DNA of 64,000 nucleotides, taken from positions 248,001 through 312,000 of the forward strand of contig JAUQVX010000001.1 of NCBI GenBank assembly GCA_039794565.1. The letters are read 5' to 3'. The notes beneath the pieces are model-generated. The model did not search any database and had not been told where the DNA came from. It saw only the letters and a program-made list of their open reading frames with translations. Source of the DNA: Gloeomargarita sp. SRBZ-1_bins_9. Its GTDB lineage: Bacteria; Cyanobacteriota; Cyanobacteriia; Gloeomargaritales; Gloeomargaritaceae. Both the position numbers and the translations under genes were made by a program. Shown in pieces: positions 43,963 to 51,977 of this stretch (position 1 is the first letter of the stretch; every line of letters begins with the position of its first letter).

Positions 43963-45024
43963 CTACAACTCAATCCGCACGTTCACCACCATGTTCGTTA
44001 AGCGTTGTACCAGAGGCGTCGCTGCCGGGTCCAGGGCAATTTTTACCTCCACCACCCGCGCATCCACATCCGCCACCGGGTCCGTATTCAACACATCCTT
44101 TTTGGCCACCTTCCATCCCACGCTGGTCACCGTGCCTTGGACCGGTTGGGGCAGCGCCGTCGCCGTGATCACCGCCCGTTGACCCACCCGCACCAGGGGC
44201 AGGTCTGTCTCGTACACCTCCGCCACCACCATCATCCGGTCCGTGCGCCCCAAATCCAAAATCCCCGCGCTGCCGATGGTTTCCCCCACCCGGGCGTGAA
44301 TTTTCAGCACCCGTCCCGCCACCGGCGCCCGGATCAAACTCAAATCCAACTCCACCTGAGCCAGGGCCAACCGCTGCTGGGCCTCCGCCAACTGCACCCT
44401 GGCCAGTTGCACATCCACCGGTCGCACCTCCTGGAGACTCGCCAGCACCCCCCGGGCCTGCTGCAACTGCTTTTGCAACGTCTCCACCCGCAGGCGAAAC
44501 CGGTCCAAATCCGCCGCCGCAATCGCCCCCTCCTGAAACAATTGCTGGCTGCGCTGGAAATCCTTTTGGGCCAGTTGCCACTCCGCCTCCAGCCGGCCAA
44601 TTTCCGCGCGCTGGGCCTGGATATCCCCGGCTTTTGCCCCCGCCAGGACCTGTTGCAACCGCGCCTGGGCAATCGCCACCTGGGCCTGGGCCAACTGCAC
44701 CTCCACCTGCCGCTTACGCGTGGTATCTAACGTTGCCAACACCTGCCCTGCCTGCACCCTGTCCCCTTCCCGCACCCGCAACTCCGCCAGCCGCGCCCCC
44801 TCGATGGAACTCGGTGCCGATAGAGTGATAACCTCCCCCTCCGGTTGAATACGCCCCAACGCCGCCACCATCGGCCGGGGAGTTGGTGTGACAACGGCCA
44901 CCTGTTGGGCGCGTTCTGGTCGCAGCCGTCCATACACCCAACGTCCCAAGACCACCAGACCGGCTATAGCCCCCATTCCCAAAACGAACCACAACCAGCG
45001 GGCTGACAGCCACTTGCGTCCCAT
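43963..45024 (-). CDS. devB: DevB-type HlyD membrane-fusion protein
   Basis: 353 residues. One N-terminal transmembrane helix (WLWFVLGMGAIAGLVVLG) is followed by a lipoyl/barrel-sandwich half (GRIQPEGEVITLSAPSS, VREGDRVQAGQVLATLDTT), a long coiled-coil hairpin (residues ~105-210, rich in AQ/QL/LE) and the second lipoyl half (LIRAPVAGRVLKIHARVGETI). The terminal beta-barrel follows (VAEVYETDLPLVRVGQRAVI). It spans the periplasm between DevC and an outer-membrane channel. It is first in a minus-strand run with devC, a small gene, purS and purQ. Confidence 0.9.
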   Translation of the reverse strand: MGRKWLSARWLWFVLGMGAIAGLVVLGRWVYGRLRPERAQQVAVVTPTPRPMVAALGRIQPEGEVITLSAPSSIEGARLAELRVREGDRVQAGQVLATLDTTRKRQVEVQLAQAQVAIAQARLQQVLAGAKAGDIQAQRAEIGRLEAEWQLAQKDFQRSQQLFQEGAIAAADLDRFRLRVETLQKQLQQARGVLASLQEVRPVDVQLARVQLAEAQQRLALAQVELDLSLIRAPVAGRVLKIHARVGETIGSAGILDLGRTDRMMVVAEVYETDLPLVRVGQRAVITATALPQPVQGTVTSVGWKVAKKDVLNTDPVADVDARVVEVKIALDPAATPLVQRLTNMVVNVRIEL

Positions 45025-45105
45025 GCACCCCGGTGTCCCTTTGCCTTATCAAATCTTAATCAATTTTGCCGGTGGCCGCAGGGAACCCTATCAGCAGTCC
45101 CCAAC

Positions 45106-45137
45106 AAAAAACCACTAGAGCCTACTGGCGCCAGTGG
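45106..45137 (-). terminator. Rho-independent terminator of the rbc operon
   Basis: On the minus strand CCACTGGCGCCAGTAGGCTCTAGTGG forms a hairpin (outer CCACT/AGTGG, with the ACTGGCGCCAGT palindrome inside) followed by TTTTTTG. It lies about 29 bases beyond the rbcS stop and separates the rbc operon from devB. Confidence 0.75.
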
Positions 45138-45165
45138 TGGAAGTTCGCGGTGAGTTAAAACAGGA

Positions 45166-45495
45166 CTAAATTTTCGCTGGTTTATGCACGATGAAACTGA
45201 TCATCTGGCACTGTTTGATATTGTCAAACGCCACCACCTTGATATACGCATCCGGGTATTCGTAGCGGCAGGCCTGCACCTCGTTGAGCACATCCTGGGC
45301 CGTGGTGGCATTAAACAAAGGCAGCTTCCACAGGGTCCAGTAGTGATCCTCCGCCGAGGAAGTTTCGTTGAATTCCACCGCCGGGATATAGCCCTTGTCC
45401 AAGATGTACTGAATTTGCTTGGCGATTTGGGCATCCGTCAAAGGCGGTAGATAGGAAAGGGTTTCGTAACGCCGTTGTTTCGGTAAGGTTTTCAT
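45166..45495 (-). CDS. rbcS: RuBisCO small subunit
   Basis: 109 residues. RbcS caps the L8 core to form L8S8 RuBisCO. The start [20 protein letters not shown], the block [30 protein letters not shown] and the end IVHKPAKI are all typical of cyanobacterial Form IB. The ATG at 45495 has an AGGAG site upstream (TCAGGAGTATACC). It is the third gene of rbcL-rbcX-rbcS and is followed by a terminator. Confidence 0.97.
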   Translation of the reverse strand: MKTLPKQRRYETLSYLPPLTDAQIAKQIQYILDKGYIPAVEFNETSSAEDHYWTLWKLPLFNATTAQDVLNEVQACRYEYPDAYIKVVAFDNIKQCQMISFIVHKPAKI

Positions 45496-45525
45496 GGTGG
45501 TATACTCCTGAAACACATCAACAAC

Positions 45526-45909
45526 TTAAGATTCCAGTTCTGGCCAATTGGCAGCTGCGTCGGGGGTAATTTGGGTCAGTCGTTCCAGGTGTCGCTGGCG
45601 CTGTTGGATATTGGCCTGGCGAATCCCTGTGCGCACCATCTCCGGCAAGCTGTCCAGGATGGTCTCTGCCAGGTGTTCCCGCACCGTCATCACCCGAAAC
45701 GCCAGGTCCTGCCGTTCCCGCAACAGGTCTTGCAGGTAACGCTCCCCATCCTGAATCTTTTCCGTGGAGGAAAAGCGGCTCAGCCAAATGGCCAGAGGCG
45801 GGTTCGTCTGGGACAGTTGCGCCATCACGACCCGTACAGCCTGGTAGGTGAGATAGCTGCTCAGGACTTGACTGGTCTGGCGGGCAATCTGCGGGTAGTC
45901 CATAGCCAT
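45526..45909 (-). CDS. rbcX: RuBisCO assembly chaperone RbcX
   Basis: 127 residues. RbcX is a dimeric clamp that binds the C-terminal tail of RbcL during assembly. The start QIARQTSQVLSSYLTYQAVRVV and RYLQDLLRERQDLAFRVMTVREHLAE are characteristic. Two start codons (ATG at 45909 and at 45903) are possible; neither has a clear ribosome-binding site. It sits between rbcL and rbcS, the usual place in beta-cyanobacteria. Confidence 0.93.
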   Translation of the reverse strand: MAMDYPQIARQTSQVLSSYLTYQAVRVVMAQLSQTNPPLAIWLSRFSSTEKIQDGERYLQDLLRERQDLAFRVMTVREHLAETILDSLPEMVRTGIRQANIQQRQRHLERLTQITPDAAANWPELES

Positions 45910-45978
45910 TGGGAGGGAAACCGGTTAACCCCATCCTGCCATAGATGCCGGTGCGGTCCGGTTCCCCCGTAACCTTTC

Positions 45979-47400
45979 CTACAGCGTGTCCACCGCCTGG
46001 AATTCGAACTTGATTTCCTTCCAGAGTTCGCAGGCGGCAGCCAACTCCGGCGACCACTTGGCCGCTTCCCGGATGATTTGGTTGCCCTCCCGGGCCAGGT
46101 CCCGACCCTCATTGCGGGCTTGCACGCAGGCCTCCAGCGCCACCCGGTTGGCCGTGGCTCCCGGCGCGTTCCCCCAGGGGTGCCCCAGCGTCCCACCACC
46201 AAACTGGAACACGGCATCGTCCCCAAAGATTTCCAGCAGCGCCGGCATGTGCCACACGTGGATCCCACCCGAGGCCACCGGCATCACCCCCGGCATGGAG
46301 GCCCAATCCTGGGTGAAGAAAATCCCCCGGGACCGGTCCTCCTCCACATAGTCTTCCCGCATCAGGTCCACAAAGCCCATGGTGATGTTCCGGTCCCCCT
46401 CCAGCTTGCCCACCACCGTCCCGGCGTGCAGGTGGTCGCCACCCGACATCCGCAGGCACTTGGCCAGCACCCGGAAGTGAATCCCATGAATCTTTTGCCG
46501 GTCAATCACCGCGTGCATCGCCCGGTGGATGTGCAACAGCAGCCCATGATCCCGGCAGAACTTGGCCAGGGTGGTGTTGGCCGTAAAGCCCGCCGTCAGG
46601 TAGTCGTGCATGATAATGGGCGTCTTCAGCTCCGCAGCAAACTGGGCCCGCTTGAGCATCTCTTCACAGGTGGGGGCGGTCACGTTCATGTAGTGCCCCT
46701 TGATTTCCCCCGTTTCCGCCTGGGCCTTGGCAATGGCCTCCTGCACAAACAGGAACCGGTCCCGCCAGCGCATAAACGGCTGGGAATTGATGTTTTCGTC
46801 GTCCTTGGTGAAGTCTAAGCCACCCCGCAGGGCTTCATAGACCGCCCGCCCGTAGTTTTTCGCCGACAACCCCAGCTTGGGCTTAATCGTGCACCCCAGC
46901 AGGGGACGACCGTACTTATTCAGCTTGTCCCGCTCCACCACAATCCCATGGGGTGGACCTTGGAACGTCTTGAGGTAAGCCACCGGCACCCGAATATCCT
47001 CCAACCGCAGGGCCTTGAGCGCCTTGAACCCAAACACGTTCCCCACGATGGAGGTGAGCATGTTGGTGACCGACCCTTCCTCGAATAGGTCCAGCGGGTA
47101 GGCCACAAAGCAGAAGTATTGGTTTTCTTCCCCCGGCACCGGCTCGATATCGTAGCACCGGCCCTTGTACCGCTCCAGGTCCGTTAGGTTATCCGTCCAC
47201 ACCGTGGTCCAGGTCCCGGTGGAGGACTCGGCGGCCACCGCTGCCCCAGCCTCCTCCGGCGGCACCCCCGGCTGCGGCGTCACCCGAAAACAAGCCAGCA
47301 AATCCGTGTCCTTCGGTGTGTAATCCGGCGTGTAGTAAGTCAGACGATACTCCTTCACCCCGGCCTCAAAACCGGCGCGGGTCTGCGTTCGTGGGGCCAT
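45979..47400 (-). CDS. rbcL: RuBisCO large subunit, Form IB
   Basis: 473 residues. RbcL fixes CO2 onto ribulose bisphosphate. The catalytic Lys is in [11 protein letters not shown]. The carbamylated Lys is in [15 protein letters not shown]. The substrate loop and other active-site regions ([53 protein letters not shown]) are intact. The N-terminus [20 protein letters not shown] and the presence of rbcX place it in Form IB. An AAAGGAGTTAGGG element lies just upstream of the ATG at 47400. Confidence 0.98.
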   Translation of the reverse strand: MAPRTQTRAGFEAGVKEYRLTYYTPDYTPKDTDLLACFRVTPQPGVPPEEAGAAVAAESSTGTWTTVWTDNLTDLERYKGRCYDIEPVPGEENQYFCFVAYPLDLFEEGSVTNMLTSIVGNVFGFKALKALRLEDIRVPVAYLKTFQGPPHGIVVERDKLNKYGRPLLGCTIKPKLGLSAKNYGRAVYEALRGGLDFTKDDENINSQPFMRWRDRFLFVQEAIAKAQAETGEIKGHYMNVTAPTCEEMLKRAQFAAELKTPIIMHDYLTAGFTANTTLAKFCRDHGLLLHIHRAMHAVIDRQKIHGIHFRVLAKCLRMSGGDHLHAGTVVGKLEGDRNITMGFVDLMREDYVEEDRSRGIFFTQDWASMPGVMPVASGGIHVWHMPALLEIFGDDAVFQFGGGTLGHPWGNAPGATANRVALEACVQARNEGRDLAREGNQIIREAAKWSPELAAACELWKEIKFEFQAVDTL

Positions 47401-47497
47401 ATTCCCTAACTCCTTTCCTGCACAATAACCGCCCTCATCCCGCCCTTGAGATTGCCGTCGTCAGGGGATGAATGGGGATAAAGACGGGTTTAATTTC

Positions 47498-47525
47498 ACG
47501 TTATCACGAGAATTGCCCACCGCAA
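47498..47525 (-). promoter_or_regulatory. candidate rbcL promoter in the rbcL-comF spacer
   Basis: On the minus strand TTGCGG (47525-47520) is separated by 16 bases from TAACGT (47503-47498), a weak -35/-10 pair that would start transcripts near 47491, about 90 bases before rbcL. The weak match suits an activator-dependent promoter. The rest of the 362-base spacer between rbcL and divergent comF is A/T-rich and holds no gene. Confidence 0.4.
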
Positions 47526-47537
47526 CTTTGAAAGCTT

Positions 47538-47552
47538 TTATGGCAGACATAA
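47538..47552 (-). promoter_or_regulatory. LysR-type regulator binding site upstream of rbcL
   Basis: TTATGTCTGCCATAA is a perfect five-base inverted repeat (TTATG-N5-CATAA) containing the LysR-family T-N11-A core. Its centre lies about 54 bases upstream of the predicted rbcL start point, the usual place for an activating LysR regulator such as RbcR. Assignment to a given regulator is an inference. Confidence 0.5.
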
Positions 47553-47762
47553 TGAAAAATTATTTATTGACTTTTATAAAGAATTTTGTACCCCAGACGG
47601 CCCTTTTTGCGGTAATGTAATGGTTTGACCCAACTGTAATTGATACAAATTATCAGGGCCATCACAATTTTTAATAACTGGTTAAAATACGGCATTTTGT
47701 TTTACGGTCTTCCGCCGTTGGCCGGTGCTCCGGTTAAACTGGAGGGGGGGATGGGGGGTACC

Positions 47763-48407
47763 ATGTGGCGGCCGTTGCTATCAACGGTCTTTCATCGGGC
47801 TTGTCCCCTGTGTAGGCGACCGGCGGCAGGAGCCTTTTGTCGGGATTGTCAGCGGCAGGTGACTGCTTTGCAGTTGCCTCAGCCCTGGCGCTTTTGGCAG
47901 GAGCCGTTGCCCATGGCGGCCTGGGGGTGCTACCGGGATGCCCTCAAGCGGGTGCTCGGGGCGCTCAAGTACCAGGGAAAGGCGGAACTGGCGCGACCGT
48001 TGGGGCACTATCTGGGGGACCTGTGGCTCACAGGGGAACATGGATTAGCGCTGAAGCCAGCGGTGGTGCCCATTCCCCTGCATGCGGCCAAGTTGCAAAA
48101 ACGGGGCTACAACCAGGCGGAACTGTTGGCTCGACATTTTTGTCAGTACGTGGATTTGCCCCTGTACTCGGATCTACTGGTGCGTCAAACGGAGACCCAG
48201 GCCCAGCATCAGCTATCCCCTGTGGAACGGGAAGCCAACCTGGCGGCGGCCTTTGCCTGTAATGGCCGTTCCCATTACCCCCGGCGCCCTGTTCTTTTGC
48301 TGGATGACATTTACACCACAGGGGCGACGGCCCGGGCAGCCCAGCGGGTGCTACAGCAGGCGGGTTGGTCTGTTGTGGGCATCTTGGTGGTAGCCACGGG
48401 TCGCTAG
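47763..48407 (+). CDS. comF: ComF-family phosphoribosyltransferase-like protein
   Basis: 214 residues. An N-terminal zinc finger (ACPLCRRPAAGAFCRDC) is followed by the ComF core (VVPIPLHAAKLQKRGYNQAELLAR) and the phosphoribosyltransferase PRPP loop VLLLDDIYTTGATARAAQRVL. ComF is needed for natural transformation in several bacteria, including cyanobacteria, probably on the cytoplasmic side of DNA uptake. The ATG at 47763 matches family starts; the frame is open back to 47640 without a plausible start. The 3' end overlaps the convergent lipoprotein gene by 57 bases. Confidence 0.9.
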   Translation: MWRPLLSTVFHRACPLCRRPAAGAFCRDCQRQVTALQLPQPWRFWQEPLPMAAWGCYRDALKRVLGALKYQGKAELARPLGHYLGDLWLTGEHGLALKPAVVPIPLHAAKLQKRGYNQAELLARHFCQYVDLPLYSDLLVRQTETQAQHQLSPVEREANLAAAFACNGRSHYPRRPVLLLDDIYTTGATARAAQRVLQQAGWSVVGILVVATGR

Positions 48408-49403
48408 GGGCAGTTGCCGCCACCATTGCCGCAGGGACTGGTAGGCCCGTTGGGCAGCGCTATCCAGGGGCGACCAAAACTCGTGGGGACCCAGAGGCTG
48501 CCCCAGGGGAGAAAAGGCCATGCCCTGGGTGTGTAGAGCTTGCACTTGTTCCGGTTCCCAGGCGAAATTCAGCCAGTCACGCGCAGCTAGAGAGAGGGGG
48601 CGCTGGGCGGGCACCACCCAACCGTCGGCCCAGATGGCGCTGCCGCTGGTGGGCACCACGACGGCGATGTGGGGATAGCGGCGGCTCACGGGCAGCAAAT
48701 CGCTCGACCAGCCAATGGCCACCCACACATCCCCCACCACCAGGGGCTGGATGTAGTAGCGGTCGCTGTAGAAACGTATTTGCTGATGCAGGGCAGCCAG
48801 ACGTTCCTTTAGTTCAGGGAGCGGCCAAGGCGGCGCCGGGTTGATAGACAGGCCCAGGCTTTTGCAGGCAATGCCAAGCAGTTCCCGAAACTGGGCGATG
48901 CTACTGACGCGCTGGCGCAATTCTGGTCGCCACAGGTCCGGCCAGTCCTGGGGTTGCCAAGGGAGCACATCCCGCCGGTAGGCTAGCACCGTCATGCCCC
49001 AGCGGTAGGGTAGCCAATCCGGTTGGCCCCGATGTTGGGCTATCCCCTGCCAGGGGGGCGGCAACTCCGACCAGCGCGCCGGCATGGGCAGAGGAGACAA
49101 ACGCCCCTGCGTCCGTGCCTGGTCCAACCAGGCCAGCCCCAAACCCACCACATCCGGCGGTCGGGGAACGGTCAATTGCCGGTACAGGTCCGGGAGTTGG
49201 TCGTGGCTGCGCACCTGCAAAGGGTGACGACGGCGAAACCGACGCAACCACACCGGGGGCAAGCTGTTTTTCAACAGATGCACCTGCAACCCACTGGCCC
49301 GTTCGATGACTGTGCAACCGGTCAACCAGGCCATACCCCCCGCCAATAGCCACCGTCGCGTCCGCACCCTTGTTTCCAGCCCCAGGAGTGACTTCCTAAC
49401 CAT
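48351..49403 (-). CDS. extracellular solute-binding lipoprotein (ABC type, PotD/AfuA-like)
   Basis: 350 residues. Basic residues, a hydrophobic stretch and the lipobox WLTGC at about residue 30 mark a lipoprotein. The periplasmic-binding-protein pattern follows: DVVGLGLAWLDQARTQGRLS, WLPYRWGMTVLAYRRDVLP, DVWVAIGWSSDLLPVSRRYP and VPTSGSAIWADGWVVPAQRP. It resembles the spermidine/putrescine or iron-binding group. No permease or ATPase gene is nearby, so its transporter partner must be elsewhere. It is divergent from the TRAP lipoprotein gene by 62 bases. Confidence 0.8.
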   Translation of the reverse strand: MVRKSLLGLETRVRTRRWLLAGGMAWLTGCTVIERASGLQVHLLKNSLPPVWLRRFRRRHPLQVRSHDQLPDLYRQLTVPRPPDVVGLGLAWLDQARTQGRLSPLPMPARWSELPPPWQGIAQHRGQPDWLPYRWGMTVLAYRRDVLPWQPQDWPDLWRPELRQRVSSIAQFRELLGIACKSLGLSINPAPPWPLPELKERLAALHQQIRFYSDRYYIQPLVVGDVWVAIGWSSDLLPVSRRYPHIAVVVPTSGSAIWADGWVVPAQRPLSLAARDWLNFAWEPEQVQALHTQGMAFSPLGQPLGPHEFWSPLDSAAQRAYQSLRQWWRQLPLATRGYHQDAHNRPTRLL

Positions 49404-49465
49404 TATTGACAAATGGGAGTGACGACCGGATGATGGGTGGTGCAAACCCGGTCTGGTGAACAATT

Positions 49466-50557
49466 ATGCGTAGGCGGGTTGGTTTAGCAGTGTTAGGGGC
49501 ACTGGCGGTCACGGCCTGTCAGCGGCAGACAGCGCCCACCGTGATCACCCAACCCCGTATTCGCTGGCGGGTAGCGACCAGTTGGCCCACGTCCCTAGAT
49601 ACCTTGTTTGGCGGGGTGCGCTACCTGGCCGATCAGGTGAAACAACTTACCGACGGGCGTTTTACCCTGACCCCCTTTGCCGCCGGGGAGATCGTGCCGG
49701 GGTTGCAGGTGTTGGATGCGGTGCGGGCAGGAACCGTGGAAGCCGGTCATACTGCCAGTTACTACTACCTGGGTCAAAATTCGGCGCTGGTGTTCGGCAC
49801 CGGGTTGCCCTTCGGGTTGACCGCCCAGCAACAAAACGCCTGGTGGTACGCCGGGGGGGGATTAGCCGCCATGCAGGAGTTATATCGGGATTTCGGCGTC
49901 ATTACCTTTCCGGCAGGCAACACCGGTGCCCAGATGGGGGGGTGGTTTCGGCGCGAGGTCAACTCCCTCCAGGACTTGCAGGGCTTGAAGATGCGCCTGC
50001 CCGGCTTGGGAGGCAAAGTTATGGCCCAGATGGGGGTCAATGTGCAGGTCCTGCCCGGGAGTGAACTGTTTTTGGCCCTGGAGCGGGGGGCGCTGGATGC
50101 AGCAGAATGGGTGGGTCCTTACGATGACCGGCGTTTAGGCTTGCCCCGGGCAGCCCGTTACTATTACTACCCCGGCTGGTGGGAACCCGGTCCCTCCCTG
50201 GAACTGCTGGTGAACCTACGGGCTTGGCAACAACTGCCTTCCGCCTATCAGCAGGCTTTGGTTGCAGCGGCCCAAGCCACCAATGCCTACATCCTGGCCC
50301 AGTACGAAGCCCGTAACCAGCAGGCTTTGCAGCAACTGGTGACCGAGGGGGTGCAATTGCGCCGCTATAGCGACGACATCCTCCGGCGGGCCTGGCAAAT
50401 CACCCAGGATTTACTGGCCGACCAAAGCCGCCGCGAACCCACCTTTCGCCAACTCTACGCGTCCTGGCAAATGTTCCGTCGCGAGGGCCTCCGCTGGGCC
50501 AATTTGGATTCCCTGCCTGTGATCATGGCTTTTGCCCAGCTCGACCGACCGACTTGA
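49466..50557 (+). CDS. TRAP-type substrate-binding lipoprotein (DctP family)
   Basis: 363 residues. A lipobox (AVTAC, Cys18) ends a short signal peptide. The DctP family features are WRVATSWPTSLDTLFGGVRY, the central TASYYYLGQNSALVFGTGLP, the Arg-containing GLKMRLPGLGGKVMAQMGVN and ALERGALDAAEWVGPYDD. TRAP binding proteins deliver organic acids, often 2-oxo acids, to DctQM membrane subunits. Those genes are not in the window, so this is an orphan binding protein here. Confidence 0.88.
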   Translation: MRRRVGLAVLGALAVTACQRQTAPTVITQPRIRWRVATSWPTSLDTLFGGVRYLADQVKQLTDGRFTLTPFAAGEIVPGLQVLDAVRAGTVEAGHTASYYYLGQNSALVFGTGLPFGLTAQQQNAWWYAGGGLAAMQELYRDFGVITFPAGNTGAQMGGWFRREVNSLQDLQGLKMRLPGLGGKVMAQMGVNVQVLPGSELFLALERGALDAAEWVGPYDDRRLGLPRAARYYYYPGWWEPGPSLELLVNLRAWQQLPSAYQQALVAAAQATNAYILAQYEARNQQALQQLVTEGVQLRRYSDDILRRAWQITQDLLADQSRREPTFRQLYASWQMFRREGLRWANLDSLPVIMAFAQLDRPT

Positions 50558-50602
50558 GCATCCACCTGCCATAATGGAGCGGAGCGGGGTTACCCCCTGA
50601 TG

Positions 50603-50627
50603 CCTAGCCAGAAACCTGACCGCTAGG
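50603..50627 (+). other. structured hairpin upstream of the DUF4189 gene
   Basis: CCTAGCCAGAAACCTGACCGCTAGG contains a perfect six-base inverted repeat CCTAGC/GCTAGG with an inner CAG-AAAC-CTG mini-stem. It is not followed by T residues, so it is not a normal terminator. A CATAAT element at 50570-50575 could place it in the leader RNA of the next gene. No role can be assigned. Confidence 0.35.
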
Positions 50628-50670
50628 GGGAGCGTCTCTACAGGTGATGAGGTCGTCAAGGAAAGCTGGT

Positions 50671-51024
50671 ATGAAGCCAAAGGTGTGGTGGGGTGCCGTG
50701 ATACCGCTACTGTTGCTGGCGGGACCGGCTTACGCTAGGGAACCGGTTGGGGCCATTGCCATTGGCAGCCGGGGGCGCTTTGGCTATAGCTATGACTGGA
50801 GCAATGCTGTCCAGGCCAACCAGCGGGCCTTGCAGGAGTGCGGCAGTCCCGATTGCAGGGTAGTGTTGACCTTCAACGGCGGTTGTGGGGCCATCGCGGA
50901 AGGACAAGGACGGTTGGGTACAGGCACCGGCAAGACCCGGCAACTGGCGGAACAGGCAGCCCTTAAGATGTGCAACGACCCCACCTGTCAGGTAACCGTT
51001 TGGGCCTGTAATTCGCCCCGCTGA
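50671..51024 (+). CDS. secreted DUF4189-domain protein
   Basis: 117 residues. A clear signal peptide (MKPKVWWGAVIPLLLLAGPAYA) precedes the DUF4189 pattern: GAIAIGSRGRFGYSYDW, NAVQANQRALQECG, VVLTFNGGCGAIAEG and a C-terminal cysteine-bearing strand (VTVWACNSPR). Cysteines in CGSPDC and CNDPTC probably form disulfides outside the cytoplasm. Function is unknown. The ATG at 50671 follows AAGGA. The TGA overlaps the pyrF start codon by one base. Confidence 0.78.
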   Translation: MKPKVWWGAVIPLLLLAGPAYAREPVGAIAIGSRGRFGYSYDWSNAVQANQRALQECGSPDCRVVLTFNGGCGAIAEGQGRLGTGTGKTRQLAEQAALKMCNDPTCQVTVWACNSPR

Positions 51025-51719
51025 TGACCCCTTCCCTGGCCCGGCGGATTATTGTGGCCCTGGATGTGGCCGACGGGGAGAGTGCCCTGGCCTGGGTGGA
51101 CCGCCTGCCCCAGGTGCAGTGGTGGAAGGTGGGTTTGGAGTTATTTACCGCCGCCGGTCCGGGGATCCTCCGGGAACTGAAAGCCCGGCAAAAGTCCATC
51201 TTTCTCGACCTGAAGTACCACGACATTCCCCGCACCATCGCCCGGGCTTGTCGAGTGGCCGCCCACTACGGTGTGGATCTGCTGACTTTGCATGCCACTG
51301 CCGGTTCCGCCGCCTTGACCGCCGCCCAAGGTGCCATTGCCGGCTCTGGTCTCCGACTGATTGCCGTGACGTTGCTCACCAGCATCGACCAGGAGCAATT
51401 GCGCCGGGAATGGGCTACCCCCTGGACAACCACTGAGTACGTGTTGCACTGGGCGCGGCTGGCGCACCAGTCCGGGTTGGCGGGTGTGGTCTGCTCCCCC
51501 CAGGAGGTTGCCCAGGTGAAACAAACCTTGGGGCCGGATTTTTTATGTGTTTGTCCGGGAATTCGTTGGCTGGAGGAAGATGAGGATGACCAACGCCGCA
51601 CCTGGACGCCCCAGGCTGCCCTGGCCGCTGGTGCTGACTTCCTGGTGATTGGCCGTCCCCTGCTCCAAGCGGCCCGCCCCGAACAGGTGTGGCAAAGGTT
51701 GATGCAGATGGAAACCTGA
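51024..51719 (+). CDS. pyrF: orotidine 5'-phosphate decarboxylase
   Basis: 231 residues. PyrF makes UMP from OMP, the last step of pyrimidine synthesis. The catalytic motif is FLDLKYHDIPRTI (Asp-Lys-x-x-Asp). The phosphate-binding end is FLVIGRPLLQAARPEQ, and LIAVTLLTSIDQEQL is the expected beta-strand. Its start overlaps the DUF4189 stop (TGATG), so the two are translationally coupled, although their roles seem unrelated. Confidence 0.95.
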   Translation: MTPSLARRIIVALDVADGESALAWVDRLPQVQWWKVGLELFTAAGPGILRELKARQKSIFLDLKYHDIPRTIARACRVAAHYGVDLLTLHATAGSAALTAAQGAIAGSGLRLIAVTLLTSIDQEQLRREWATPWTTTEYVLHWARLAHQSGLAGVVCSPQEVAQVKQTLGPDFLCVCPGIRWLEEDEDDQRRTWTPQAALAAGADFLVIGRPLLQAARPEQVWQRLMQMET

Positions 51720-51922
51720 CCCCTAATTTGGCTCTGGAATTAACTTTTTGCTTACCCCGACTTAATATGACCTTAATTTGGAAGGTTTAAGATAAAAATT
51801 TATGGTCAGCAAGCTACTGCTGGGGGTGTTGTGGATGGAGCTTATCGAGGGCAAATTTTTATCGCGGGATAGGCCGGAGGAACGGTGGTTTGAGGGGTTT
51901 AATTTCTCTTAAGTTTTTAGGG

Positions 51923-51951
51923 TTTACCCTCTGGGAATCTCTGGCTAGAAT
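51923..51951 (+). promoter_or_regulatory. promoter of the chemosensory operon
   Basis: TTTACC (51923-51928) and TAGAAT (51946-51951) are separated by 17 bases, which would start transcripts near 51958, about 20 bases before the first gene. The upstream part of the 258-base spacer is A/T-rich and has no gene. Confidence 0.5.
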
Positions 51952-51977
51952 GAAGGTGGCCAGCTATTTTTAAACCT

